Shown: in pieces, positions 29,401-37,652 of the stretch
Position numbering within the stretch: position 1 is the stretch's first letter
Layout: each line of letters opens with the position of its first letter
DNA from: Pseudomonas fragi
GTDB taxonomy: Bacteria; Pseudomonadota; Gammaproteobacteria; Pseudomonadales; Pseudomonadaceae
Length of the DNA stretch: 64,000 bases
Reading direction: 5' to 3'
Assembly: GCF_002269505.1 (NCBI RefSeq)
Contig: NZ_NQKQ01000001.1
Span: 186,001-250,000, forward strand
Program-made: the position numbers and the translations under genes
The notes under the pieces: model-generated
Told to the model about the DNA's origin: nothing
Database searches by the model: none
What the model saw: only the letters and a program-made list of their open reading frames with translations

Positions 29401-31127
29401 AGATCACCCACAGCGCCCTCAAAAGTGCGATGGCGGACCCGCGTTTTACCGCCGCGCAGCTCACCACCTTTCGCGAGAGACTCAAAACGGCCTTGCACGC
29501 AGAACTGAGCGGCTACCAGGCACTGCTGGCCACTGCCGAGGAACGCAGCAAGCTTGATATCCCCTTTCACGACAAGATCATGATTTCCATGCTGGAGAAG
29601 TCTTTCGACAACCGCTGCATATCCCTGTCTGTCTCGGCAAGCGAACAAAGAGCCCTGATCAACAAGTGGCCGCAGTTCAACCTGCCAGGTACTGATATTG
29701 AGGCTGCGGTAAATGCAGACCGCCAGGGCTATGCACAATCAAACCGGGAACAGGTGGCAATCAACGAGATAACAATAGAACGCATCGAGCAAAGAGACGG
29801 CTACCTGGAGCAACTGTACAACCTCGGCGAAGAGGGGATCGCTACCGCCACCGAGCTGGCCCAGTCGCTACCTGCGGGAGGGCATACCAGCCTGACCCTC
29901 AAAGGCTTTCAGCTTGACTGCCTGAAACATGCCAGCTCCGGGCCCTCTGCAAGCAGTCTCACAGAAGAAAGCCTTGATAGCGCCATTGACCCGCTCAATG
30001 AGCACACCCACACCCATAACCAGCTCAACACTCTGGAGTTCGACGCCGACAAGCGCCTGGAGGTACTGGACAGCCTCGTGGAGAACTACGGGCAGGCGCT
30101 GGATGCCTTGCAAGGCATTGGCTTGATGTATGCCGATGAGCTGGAGCCTGAGTACTTCAAAAAGCTTCGTCTGTTGCTGACAGAGCTCTATCAGGATGTC
30201 ACCCGCCAACTGGCGGCCGAGATCAAGCCGCCCCAGCAGCCCCCCGCACCAAGACCTGGAAAGCGCACACCACCTGCCGCTGGCAGTCGCTCAAAAAAAG
30301 TGATTCATGTCCGTGGCAAGGGCAAATTGATCGGCGAACTCAGGCCCGCAGACAACGAATGGCTGAGTGATGTCATTGAGATCCGCTCAGACTATGACGA
30401 GCAATTACTGTCGACTTACTTGCAGCACGGGGACGAATGGATCGAGATTAAAACCGTGCGTACTGAATCACCGCGTACACGGGCGCTGAATATCATCAAG
30501 GGTGATGCGCGCAAACTTTATGCCTTGTCCGAATGGCATCTGCAAAAGGCCAGAGTGCACAGCACAAGTACCCGCTACCCGCAGGAAGTCGAGGAAGAGC
30601 TCACTCGCGAAGCCAACAAGCTCGACAAGCTGGCCACTGAACTGCACTTGGCCCTGCAAGCCCAAGCCGAGGATTCAAGGTCCCAGGACGATCAGACCCT
30701 GATCGACAGCATGCGCAGTGCTGCCCAGAAAATGATCAGGGAAGGCCGGGAGATGCGTATCAAGTTGAGCCTCGAACTGCCGCCGACCCATGGCAATCTG
30801 CAGTACTTGATTGATGAGAAGCAGGTGCAGATGGCCGGCCTTGGCAAGCGCATCCAGTTAACCGGTGAGCGGCAGGACTATATTCAGGAGTACGCCGTCA
30901 ACGACCGCAAGGGCAGCCCGCTGTGGTATGCCCACTTTCACTATGACGAGGCCCAGACCCCGAAAGAGAACTACACGGCCGCTCACTTGAAGACAAAAGA
31001 GCAGCGCAAACTCAGCTACATTGTCCAGCTGGACAAGGCGAAAACTGCCCCGGCCATTGTAAACGTTCATCGCGGCCAGATTGGCAAAGACCTGGCCAAA
31101 CGCTGGTTTCTGCCACTGGCCGACTAG
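26445..31127 (+). CDS. Giant DUF6543 (dermonecrotic-toxin-like) protein
   Basis: The 1560-residue protein has no signal peptide and no RTX repeats. The N-terminal 700 residues fit the DUF6543 'dermonecrotic toxin' module found in large Pseudomonas proteins: LPEWLKNASPAEMALYRHY at about 335, then SLTELSLKNL and a beta-rich GPHVLYRPFYSPSLLEF segment. A hydrophobic stretch (about 715-785, VLLEGGGLIFNSLLLLPGL onward) could insert in membranes. A proline-rich linker follows, then a GLYVIDQKWHALLGEGLYPV segment (about 890), long charged helices (about 950-1230 and 1360-1450) and a compact C-terminus. No catalytic motif was recognised. AGGAA precedes the ATG. It follows tolC by 113 bases on the same strand and ends overlapping the waaA stop. 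Family assignment is from remembered motifs; toxicity and export route are inference. Confidence 0.7.
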   Translation: MPTVPSPSLALPENAVREQFANPPSLESVARKMLTEAIAQRYPSVQIDLKRTRLAVPRAGGGWSLEPFMPKVLEYLGSRVALDISPVNTQPYYLTDNAPEWLKPDDGELDMQVIETLAKELAWRLPIGLQNALKEFWTESADTGASRWQWLSDVMKDTLTIGALRQTDLNPAALAAINQVITTPDLEERSRLHGENAVRAYWLEATMLNPEAVYSVLNSRIALATRDQVLVCKADGATLIFDSMDALGQAWASKISKSYSVKEIRVKQFELDGNFFNAHASAILNRQLERTGKLKIPSTIGWQALQRVYRSITDTSTNFANAPRADLQSLVAVKKHLPEWLKNASPAEMALYRHYSLALYTAKQTSAGRTYLYGISDIHTYAVDVLHRQMRADQRQFEQDFTIQERVDNFAPDDIELTFLSATGLPGAVGIVERISMSLTELSLKNLIGRPKGTLSLSHRLGRPLPSWLTPDYITQRGGLIEKVDIGRLYPKHLEDALLSNTADAGVREKLFASQINVQLPLEALELSLKKESGMTAPGARQVAAVVQTSAADQQVDGVAVVIRHLALLRHPEARPDIVSNMFIIEPANVEHGPHVLYRPFYSPSLLEFSTRTALLDAIAEPSPLQTSVLTWLSDIARPIYDNGGFKEPHYVRFGLGSDFAPIELPGPARLATNGSDELLQYLQNGQLMQYLFGCNARALVEQANTDSVSNTESRWAVLLEGGGLIFNSLLLLPGLSSPIMFTGGLLSLANVASHDIPALASSDAATRELAAADVLLNLGMLLFHQSQKTLQKLSPLPAGLTGKAMQAPAPAPIAEAWPEPEPPVVVTGIVALPGEFPGANSAVLDLSTASASDRLTSSRRELLASFKVAQPETLPPAVADGPFKGLYVIDQKWHALLGEGLYPVHIDIDDDVCIVSESDINRSGPNLRTDGKGNWMVDTRLRLRGGGLSRRIAALQAQKAQRKRELEVQLTEFFPREVPLQKAVEITHSALKSAMADPRFTAAQLTTFRERLKTALHAELSGYQALLATAEERSKLDIPFHDKIMISMLEKSFDNRCISLSVSASEQRALINKWPQFNLPGTDIEAAVNADRQGYAQSNREQVAINEITIERIEQRDGYLEQLYNLGEEGIATATELAQSLPAGGHTSLTLKGFQLDCLKHASSGPSASSLTEESLDSAIDPLNEHTHTHNQLNTLEFDADKRLEVLDSLVENYGQALDALQGIGLMYADELEPEYFKKLRLLLTELYQDVTRQLAAEIKPPQQPPAPRPGKRTPPAAGSRSKKVIHVRGKGKLIGELRPADNEWLSDVIEIRSDYDEQLLSTYLQHGDEWIEIKTVRTESPRTRALNIIKGDARKLYALSEWHLQKARVHSTSTRYPQEVEEELTREANKLDKLATELHLALQAQAEDSRSQDDQTLIDSMRSAAQKMIREGREMRIKLSLELPPTHGNLQYLIDEKQVQMAGLGKRIQLTGERQDYIQEYAVNDRKGSPLWYAHFHYDEAQTPKENYTAAHLKTKEQRKLSYIVQLDKAKTAPAIVNVHRGQIGKDLAKRWFLPLAD

Positions 31128-32401
31128 CGCGACATCAACCGCCCCAGGCCATCGAGTAACCGCTGCAAGGCGCCCTGATTGAGCTGCATGACTTTAAGGC
31201 CCGCCTGGCCCATGCGCCGGGCGTCTTGCGGCAACTCGAACAGGCGCTGTACCGCCAGCGCCAACCCTTGGGCGTCGTCCACTTCTTCAAGTGCTCCGGC
31301 GTCGCGCAGCATCGCGCTGATTTCCAGAAAGTTGAACAGATGTGGCCCGCTTAACACCGGCTTGGCCAGCGCCGCCGGCTCCAGCAGGTTGTGCCCGCCG
31401 TTGGGCACCAGACTGCCGCCTACAAACGCGGTGTCTGCCAGCGCATACAAGAACAGCAATTCACCCATGGTGTCACCCAGCATGACCTGGGTACTGGCGG
31501 AGACCGGCTCGCCACTGGAGCGGCGCACCGTGGCAAAACCTTCACGTCGGCACAGTTCAAACACCGTGTTAAAGCGCTCAGGGTGACGCGGCACCAGCAT
31601 CAGCAACGCGTTGGGATACTGATTGAGTAATCGCCGATGGGCAGCGAGCACAATCTCGTCCTCCCCCTCGTGGGTGCTGGCGGCAATCCACACCGGACGC
31701 GCCTGGGCCTGCCACTGCTCACGCAGCTCCCGGGCATCGACCAGCAGTTGTGGATCGATGCTCAGGTCAAACTTGATCGAGCCGGTCACCTCAACGCACT
31801 CAGGCCGTGCTCCCAACTGACGAAAGCGCTCGGCCTCGGCTTCGGTTTGCACGGCGATCAGGCTCATTTCTTCCAGCATGGGCCGGGTCAGGCGGGCAAA
31901 ACGGCCATACCCCTTGGCCGAGCGTGCCGACAACCGCGCATTGGCCAGCGCCACCGGGATGCCACGCTTGGCGCACTGGTGGATATGGTTGGGCCACAAC
32001 TCGGTTTCCATGATCACTGCGAGTTTGGGTTGCACGCGATTCAAGAACCGCGCCGCCGCCCATGGCAAGTCGTAAGGCAAGTAGCAATGCTGGATACGCG
32101 GTTCGCCCGCGAACAATGCCTGGATCCGCTCGGACCCGGTGGGCGTCATGCAGGTCAAGGTGATTGGCAGCTGTGGATAACGTTCAAGCAGTGCGCGAAT
32201 CATCGGCGCGGCAGCGATGCTCTCGCCCACCGAAACCGCGTGCACCCAAATTCCGCCCGGCTGCATGGCTGGCAGATTTATGGCGAAACGCTCACCAATG
32301 CGCCGGGCATAAGCTGGCGCCTTGCGCGCCCGCAGCCACAAACGAATCGCCACCAGTGGCAGCCCCAGATGAAACAGCAAGGTGTAGAGAGTTCTATTCA
32401 T
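31124..32401 (-). CDS. waaA: 3-deoxy-D-manno-octulosonic acid transferase
   Basis: WaaA (KdtA) adds Kdo to lipid IVA at the cytoplasmic face of the inner membrane, starting LPS core assembly. The 425-residue GT30 enzyme has an N-terminal membrane anchor (about 5-22), the catalytic glutamate E60 in WVHAVSVGESIAAAP, and the C-terminal nucleotide-sugar region with GGSLVPNGGHNLLEPAA. Its stop codon shares the palindrome CTAG with the stop of the converging giant gene, so the two genes overlap by four bases. It corresponds to PA4988. Confidence 0.96.
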   Translation of the reverse strand: MNRTLYTLLFHLGLPLVAIRLWLRARKAPAYARRIGERFAINLPAMQPGGIWVHAVSVGESIAAAPMIRALLERYPQLPITLTCMTPTGSERIQALFAGEPRIQHCYLPYDLPWAAARFLNRVQPKLAVIMETELWPNHIHQCAKRGIPVALANARLSARSAKGYGRFARLTRPMLEEMSLIAVQTEAEAERFRQLGARPECVEVTGSIKFDLSIDPQLLVDARELREQWQAQARPVWIAASTHEGEDEIVLAAHRRLLNQYPNALLMLVPRHPERFNTVFELCRREGFATVRRSSGEPVSASTQVMLGDTMGELLFLYALADTAFVGGSLVPNGGHNLLEPAALAKPVLSGPHLFNFLEISAMLRDAGALEEVDDAQGLALAVQRLFELPQDARRMGQAGLKVMQLNQGALQRLLDGLGRLMSR

Positions 32402-32546
32402 GGGTGCGGAGTTTACTTGAAAAAGTATTCACGATGATGGCACCGAATAGCCCCTACCCTGTCGCAACCAGAACACACTACACAGTTTCACAACTACTAG
32501 AATGGCTAGCTGTTAAATTGCCCCGCTCCAAACTCAGGACTCCACC

Positions 32547-32879
32547 ATGAACGCCTACTACTATCTGGCCATCGCCATTTGCGCCGAAGTGATTGCAACC
32601 GTCTCCATGAAAGCGATCAAGGGCTTCAGCACGCCATTGCCTCTGGTTCTGGTGATTGCCGGCTACGCTACCGCGTTCTGGATGCTGACCCTGGTGGTTC
32701 GCACCATCCCGGTAGGCGTGGCATACGCCGTGTGGGCAGGCATGGGCATCGTGATGGTGAGCATCGCGGCACTGTTTATCTACGGGCAAAAGCTCGATGT
32801 GCCTGCCATGCTCGGCATGGGCCTGATTGTGTTGGGGGTGGTGGTGATCCAGTTGTTCTCGAAAACAGCGGGGCATTGA
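32547..32879 (+). CDS. Small multidrug resistance (SMR) efflux protein, EmrE type
   Basis: The 110-residue protein has four membrane helices. It resembles EmrE/QacE closely: E14, the essential proton/drug-binding glutamate, lies in CAEVIAT, and W63 in YAVWAGMGIV. Such dual-topology dimers export quaternary ammonium and other cationic compounds against protons. The sequence is of the Qac rather than the Gdx (guanidinium) subtype, and no guanidine riboswitch was seen upstream. It corresponds to PA4990 and lies upstream of the FAD oxidoreductase, as in PAO1. Confidence 0.92.
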   Translation: MNAYYYLAIAICAEVIATVSMKAIKGFSTPLPLVLVIAGYATAFWMLTLVVRTIPVGVAYAVWAGMGIVMVSIAALFIYGQKLDVPAMLGMGLIVLGVVVIQLFSKTAGH

Positions 32880-32966
32880 AACAGCCCACCCTGTGGTCGC
32901 TGACGAGGCAGGTTGAAGATCAGGCTGTATACTTGCGGTCTTTGTCTTTAAACGCCGAGGTCGCCC

Positions 32967-34142
32967 ATGCCATCTGTTATTTCCACCGACGTGCTGATTG
33001 TCGGCGCTGGTGTTGCCGGCCTTTGGCTCAATGCCCGCCTGCGACGCCAGGGCTTCTCCACGGTTGTGGTCGAGCGTGAAAGCCTGGGTGGCGGGCAGAG
33101 TGTGAAATCCCAGGGCATCATTCACGGTGGCGCCAAATACGCGCTGCATGGCGCCCTCACCGGTGCATCCGAAGCCATTGCCGATATGCCCCGCCGCTGG
33201 CGCGAAGCCCTGGCCGGTGACGGCGAGCTCGACCTGCGCGGTGTACGCCTGCTCTCCGAAGCCCATTACTTGTGGTCGCCCGGCACTCTGGCAGGCAACC
33301 TCACCAGCTTTTTCGCCAGCAAGGCCGTGCGTGGCCGGGTCGACCAGGTCAAGGGCGACCAGTTGCCCCCGGCCCTGCAAGACCCGCGCTTCAAGGGCAA
33401 GGTCTATCGCCTGGCAGAGCTGGTGGTCGATGTCCCGAGCCTGATCGAGCGCCTGGCCGACCTCGCTGGCGACGGCCTGCTGGCCGGTCAGGTCATTGAA
33501 CCGCTGTTCGAGAACGACGAGTTGATCGGTCTGCGAGTCGACGGTCTCGATATTCACGCCCAGCGCATTGTATTTAGTGCAGGTTCCGGCAATGCCGACT
33601 TGCTGGCCCGTGTCGGCATCAGTGTGCCGGCCCAGCAACTGCGCCCGCTGCATATGGTGCTGGTCAAGGGGCCCACCCTCAAGCCGCTGTACGCTCACTG
33701 CCTGGGCGGTGGCCCCAAGCCACGCATTACCGTCACCACCCACCCCGCAGCCAATGGCGAGTGGGTGTGGTATCTGGGCGGTGATATCGCAGAAGCCGAT
33801 GGCGTGGCCCGCGAACCTGCCGAGCAGATCGCCGTGGCCAAAAAAGAGCTGGGCAATCTGCTACCGTGGGTCGACCTGAGTCAAGCGCAATGGGCCACGT
33901 TGCGGGTCAACCGTGCCGAGCCTGCGCAGTCCGGGCTGGTGCGACCGGACAACGCCTTCCTTGCGGACCAAGGCCGCCTGCTGGTCGGTTGGCCAACCAA
34001 ACTGGCACTGGCGCCGGACTTCTCTGACCGGGTGCTGCAAGCCCTGGAACAAGACGGTATCAAACCGGGTAATGCTCCCGCCCTGCCGCCGCTACCCCGT
34101 CCGCCACTGGGCAAAACCGCGTGGGAGCAACTGTTGCCATGA
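32967..34142 (+). CDS. FAD-dependent oxidoreductase
   Basis: The 391-residue protein has an N-terminal dinucleotide-binding fold DVLIVGAGVAGLWLNARLRRQGF (GxGxxG), then VVVERESLGGGQSVKSQGIIHGG, typical of the DAO/GlpD-like superfamily with covalent or tight FAD. The substrate is unknown. A TATACT box lies about 40 bases before the ATG without a good -35. Its stop overlaps the start of the aldo/keto reductase by four bases (ATGA), so the two are translationally coupled, probably one pathway. The pair matches PA4991-PA4992. Confidence 0.82.
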   Translation: MPSVISTDVLIVGAGVAGLWLNARLRRQGFSTVVVERESLGGGQSVKSQGIIHGGAKYALHGALTGASEAIADMPRRWREALAGDGELDLRGVRLLSEAHYLWSPGTLAGNLTSFFASKAVRGRVDQVKGDQLPPALQDPRFKGKVYRLAELVVDVPSLIERLADLAGDGLLAGQVIEPLFENDELIGLRVDGLDIHAQRIVFSAGSGNADLLARVGISVPAQQLRPLHMVLVKGPTLKPLYAHCLGGGPKPRITVTTHPAANGEWVWYLGGDIAEADGVAREPAEQIAVAKKELGNLLPWVDLSQAQWATLRVNRAEPAQSGLVRPDNAFLADQGRLLVGWPTKLALAPDFSDRVLQALEQDGIKPGNAPALPPLPRPPLGKTAWEQLLP

Positions 34143-34951
34143 GCCAGCCAACCCTGCACGACTTCCATCGCCCGCTAGGCAGTACCGGCCTGCTGGTTTC
34201 GCCACTGGGTCTGGGCACCGTCAAGCTGGGCCGCGACCAAGGGGTCAAGTACCCCAGCGGCTTTCAGATCCCGGATGATGACGAAGCACGCATGCTGCTC
34301 AAGCTCAGCCGCGACCTGGGGATCAACCTGATCGACACCGCCCCCGCCTATGGTCGCAGCGAAGAGCGCCTTGGCCCGCTACTGCGAGGTCAGCGCCAGG
34401 ACTGGGTGATCGTCAGCAAGGTCGGCGAAGAGTTCGTCGACGGCCAGTCGAGTCACGATTTCAGCGCCGCACATACCCGGCGTTCGGTGGAGCGCAGCCT
34501 GAAACGTCTGGAAACGGATTTTATCGATCTGGTACTGGTTCACTCCGACGGCAATGACCTTGCCATTCTCAACGAGTGCGAAGTCTACGAGACCCTGGCC
34601 GAGCTTAAGCGCGAGGGCAAGATTCGCGGTTTCGGCTTATCGGGCAAAACCGTTGAGGGTGGGCTCAAAGCCCTGGAAACCGGCGATTGCGCGATGGTGA
34701 CCTATAACCTCAATGAACAGGCCGAGCTGCCCGTGATCGATTACGCCGCGGCCCATGGCAAGGCCATTCTGGTTAAAAAAGCCCTGGCCAGCGGTCATGT
34801 TTGCCTGAGCCCGGGTGTTGATCCGGTGCGCGCCAGTTTCGAACTGGTGTTTGGTCATGACGGGGTTGCCAGTGCTATTGTCGGCACCATCAATCCGTTG
34901 CACTTGGCCCATAACGTGGCGACAGTTGCGCAGGTTCTGCGTAAAACCTGA
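34139..34951 (+). CDS. Aldo/keto reductase
   Basis: The 270-residue protein is a TIM-barrel aldo/keto reductase. The catalytic elements are visible: D in NLIDTAPAYG and Y in APAYGRSEERLG, K in VIVSKVGEEF and H in LVLVHSDGND. The C-terminal NAD(P)H-binding loop is ASAIVGTINPLHL. ATG at 34139 is chosen from the ATGA overlap with the preceding gene. The substrate is unknown; coupling to the FAD oxidoreductase suggests linked redox steps. Confidence 0.88.
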   Translation: MSQPTLHDFHRPLGSTGLLVSPLGLGTVKLGRDQGVKYPSGFQIPDDDEARMLLKLSRDLGINLIDTAPAYGRSEERLGPLLRGQRQDWVIVSKVGEEFVDGQSSHDFSAAHTRRSVERSLKRLETDFIDLVLVHSDGNDLAILNECEVYETLAELKREGKIRGFGLSGKTVEGGLKALETGDCAMVTYNLNEQAELPVIDYAAAHGKAILVKKALASGHVCLSPGVDPVRASFELVFGHDGVASAIVGTINPLHLAHNVATVAQVLRKT

Positions 34952-34992
34952 AGCCGCCGACGCGGCCGACCCCGACGCAAGGAGGAGCCGAC

Positions 34993-35961
34993 ATGCCGCG
35001 CATGCTGATCCGCAAGAACCCCAGCGACTTCAAAACCCTGCCGCTGTATGTCGAGGCCACGCCCGAGGGCTTGAGCTACCAAAGCATCGGCATGCCGCTG
35101 AACTTCGCGCAAACCCTGCAAAAACGCCGCCCGGTGACGGTTGCCGACAATGAGCGTTTTTCGCTGGAACTGGCTAACCTGGGGGTATCCATACGCCTCA
35201 CCCTGCATTGGCAAGGTCGCGATTACTGGGTGCTGGTGCGCCAGCGCCGCCAGGATCGCGGTGATGTGGTGCTCAAGCTGATCTCTGGTTATGTACCGGC
35301 CCACGAGGTCAATCTGCCCCTGCATACAGCCATTCAGGAAATTGCCGAAGAGTGTCTGCTGGAAACTCCCGAAGGCTGGCTGAGCGGGCGTTTCAATGAC
35401 ACATGGTTGCCTGCACCCTACGCTGCCGCACTGCATTACCGCGAAGCCCTGCCCTTTCGCCTGACACCCCTGTCCGGTGCGACCCGGCCTGTAAGCTGTG
35501 GCAGCCAGCCTTTGCTAGAGCGGCCACGAACCTACGTGCACTTGCCGACGGCCTCACTGCAACTGATTTACGATCTGCGCCTGGAGGTACCCAGGGAAGC
35601 CAAGTCCCTGAGCCTGTTTCATGTCGAAGAGCGGCTTGAAGGCGATCAACTGGTGGCGCGCCTTGATCGCAAGCGCCCGGATCTGTACCTGATCCCGCTG
35701 ACGGAAGGCCAGCCCTGCGCCGAGCTGTACACCCTGAGCAAAGACCGCCTGCAACCTGCCAGCACCCGTGGCGTGCGCCTGGCCGAGAGTTTTGCACCGC
35801 AGGACGGCTGGGTAGTGCACGACGAGCGGATTCGCTGGAAGGATTGGGTCCGGCAACAGGGCTTGACGCCACCCAAGCCCGAGTCCCGGCTCAAGCGCCT
35901 GACGGGCAAGGCGCGGCAGATCTTCAGGACGGTGGTGAAGGCGAAAAGCCCCTCACCCTAG
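34993..35961 (+). CDS. Uncharacterised conserved protein, PA4993-type
   Basis: The 322-residue protein is recognised only as the Pseudomonas gene that follows the aldo/keto reductase. I see no Walker A, signature or Walker B motif, so the name 'metal ABC transporter ATPase' sometimes given to homologues is not supported. The sequence is soluble, without a signal peptide. A segment HTAIQEIAEECLLETPEGWLSG (about 115-136) faintly recalls the Nudix helix-loop (EECLLE) but lacks the REUXEE pattern. GGAGG precedes the ATG. The final residues KAKSPSP and the stop come from a repeat element. Confidence 0.7.
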   Translation: MPRMLIRKNPSDFKTLPLYVEATPEGLSYQSIGMPLNFAQTLQKRRPVTVADNERFSLELANLGVSIRLTLHWQGRDYWVLVRQRRQDRGDVVLKLISGYVPAHEVNLPLHTAIQEIAEECLLETPEGWLSGRFNDTWLPAPYAAALHYREALPFRLTPLSGATRPVSCGSQPLLERPRTYVHLPTASLQLIYDLRLEVPREAKSLSLFHVEERLEGDQLVARLDRKRPDLYLIPLTEGQPCAELYTLSKDRLQPASTRGVRLAESFAPQDGWVVHDERIRWKDWVRQQGLTPPKPESRLKRLTGKARQIFRTVVKAKSPSP

Positions 35962-36057
35962 CCCTCTCCCGGAGGGAGAGGGAACTGACCGTACGCGGCT
36001 TCAACAACACCGCCAACCTGCCCCCTCTCCCTGCGGGAGAGGGTTGGGGTGAGGGCT
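35946..36057. repeat. CCCTCACCC-type inverted repeat, copy 4
   Basis: The left unit (CCCCTCACCCTAGCCCTCTC plus complement, 35946-35981) and the right unit (about 36020-36057) match copies 1 and 3. It separates the convergent PA4993-type gene and hldE, and supplies the C-terminus and stop of the former. Confidence 0.8.
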
Positions 36058-36061
36058 GCAT

Positions 36062-37483
36062 TTACTGACCGCGGATTTTCTCGACAATGGCTGTGGTCGA
36101 GCTGTTTTCAACCAGCCCCAGCACTTTCACCGTACCGCCATAAGCGGTGACGATATCGGCGCCGACAACCTGGTCAATGCCGTAGTCACCGCCCTTGACC
36201 AGTACATCAGGCTTGACCTGAGCCAGCAGGTTTTCCGGGGTGGCTTCAGGAAAGCTGATCACCCAGTCCACAGCACCCAGACCGGCCAGTACCGCCATGC
36301 GACGGTCCACACTGTTGATCGGCCGGCCCGGACCTTTGAGGCGGCTCACCGAAGCATCATCGTTGACCGCGACAATCAAACGATCGCCCTGGGCCCGTGC
36401 TTGCTCCAGATAAGTCACATGCCCGGCATGCAAAATATCAAAACAACCATTGGTGAAAACGATTTTCTCGTTGTGTGCCCGCGCATCTTCGATGGCCAGC
36501 AGCAATTGATCGAGGCTCAGCACGCCGCGTTCCGACCCTTCGGAACGCTGGATTGCACGGCGCAGCTCCGGCGCGCTGATGGCTGCCGTACCCAGCTTGC
36601 CGACCACAATACCCGCCGCCAGATTGGCCAGGGCCACGGCGTGGGGCAGTTCTTCACCGGCAGCAATGGCTGCGGCCAGGGTCGAGATGACCGTGTCGCC
36701 CGCCCCTGTCACGTCAAACACTTCACGTGCCCGCGCTGGCAGGTGCATGGCAGCAAAGCCCGGGCGCAACAGGGTCATGCCATGTTCGCCACGGGTCACC
36801 AGCAAGGCACCCAAGTCCAGGTCTGCCATCAGCTTGGCGCCCTTGGCCACCAGGTCGGCCTCGTCGGTACAGCCACCGACGATGGTTTCGAACTCGCTCA
36901 GATTTGGCGTGATCAGGCTCGCGCCACGGTAGATCGAGAAATCCTTGCCCTTGGGATCGGCCAGAACCGGAATGCCCCTGGCGCGTGCGGCCTGGATCAG
37001 CACCTGATGGTTTTTCAGGGCGCCTTTGCCGTAGTCAGACAGCACCAGCACCTTGATGCCTTCGAGGAGTTTTTCAACTTCGGCACCCAACGCCAGAGCG
37101 TCGGTAGCGAACGGTTCTTCGAAATCGATACGCAGCAGTTGCTGGTGACGGCTCATGACCCGCAGCTTGACGATGGTCGGCTGGTGCGCGATGCGCTGGA
37201 ACAGCGCACGAACGCCCGCCCCCTCAAGCCGATTGGCCAGGCTGTCGGCGGCTTCGTCATCACCGGTCACGCCCACAAGCGAGGCAGGCGCGCCCAGTGC
37301 AGCAATGTTGAGCGCAACGTTGGCAGCGCCGCCCGGGCGGTCTTCGATTTGCTCGACCTTGACTACCGGCACCGGCGCCTCAGGGGAAATCCGTGAGGTC
37401 CCGCCATGCCAATAACGGTCGAGCATGACATCGCCTACCACCAAGACAGGGGCTTGATCGAATCGCGGCATGGACAACTTCAT
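36062..37483 (-). CDS. hldE: Bifunctional heptose-7-phosphate kinase / heptose-1-phosphate adenylyltransferase
   Basis: HldE makes ADP-heptose precursor in two steps for the LPS inner core. The N-terminal PfkB-type kinase domain (1-320) shows the GGAANVALN substrate region (51-59) and DVTGAGDT with catalytic D263. The C-terminal nucleotidyltransferase domain begins [16 protein letters not shown] with the HxGH-type motif HAGH (352-355). The 473-residue fused form is usual in gammaproteobacteria. It lies 169 bases downstream of msbA on the same strand, with a short REP hairpin between, as in PA4997-PA4996. Confidence 0.96.
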   Translation of the reverse strand: MKLSMPRFDQAPVLVVGDVMLDRYWHGGTSRISPEAPVPVVKVEQIEDRPGGAANVALNIAALGAPASLVGVTGDDEAADSLANRLEGAGVRALFQRIAHQPTIVKLRVMSRHQQLLRIDFEEPFATDALALGAEVEKLLEGIKVLVLSDYGKGALKNHQVLIQAARARGIPVLADPKGKDFSIYRGASLITPNLSEFETIVGGCTDEADLVAKGAKLMADLDLGALLVTRGEHGMTLLRPGFAAMHLPARAREVFDVTGAGDTVISTLAAAIAAGEELPHAVALANLAAGIVVGKLGTAAISAPELRRAIQRSEGSERGVLSLDQLLLAIEDARAHNEKIVFTNGCFDILHAGHVTYLEQARAQGDRLIVAVNDDASVSRLKGPGRPINSVDRRMAVLAGLGAVDWVISFPEATPENLLAQVKPDVLVKGGDYGIDQVVGADIVTAYGGTVKVLGLVENSSTTAIVEKIRGQ

Positions 37484-37607
37484 GGAGAACCCACATACAA
37501 AATGAACAGGGGCGCGATATTAACACAGGGTGAACACAGGTCAGTTCACGGTATTAATCGCAGCGAATGAGAATCAGATATGAGCTACAACACTCAAGAT
37601 GAAGATT

Positions 37608-37636
37608 CCCTGTGGAGGCAGGCTTGCCCCCACAGG
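37608..37636. repeat. Short REP-type hairpin between msbA and hldE
   Basis: CCTGTGGAGGCA and its complement TGCCCCCACAGG form a 12-base stem with one mismatch around a short loop. It is a minimal member of the GTGGGAG repeat family and sits 17 bases after the msbA stop. Confidence 0.6.
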
Positions 37637-37652
37637 TTTATCAGTATAAGTC

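Noticed and set aside
32402..32546. Guanidine riboswitch before the SMR gene
   Set aside because: No paired ACGR hairpins or other guanidine-aptamer features were found, and the protein is of the Qac rather than the Gdx subtype.
32478..33743. Leftward 421-codon frame across the SMR and FAD oxidoreductase genes
   Set aside because: It spans two real genes and their gap on the other strand, so it is a chance frame.
34993..35961. Annotation as a metal ABC transporter ATP-binding protein
   Set aside because: The required nucleotide-binding motifs are absent from the translation.
37564..37582. Possible Fur box (AATGAGAATCA core) upstream of hldE
   Set aside because: Only about 11 of 19 positions match the consensus and the LPS heptose gene gives no reason to expect iron control.
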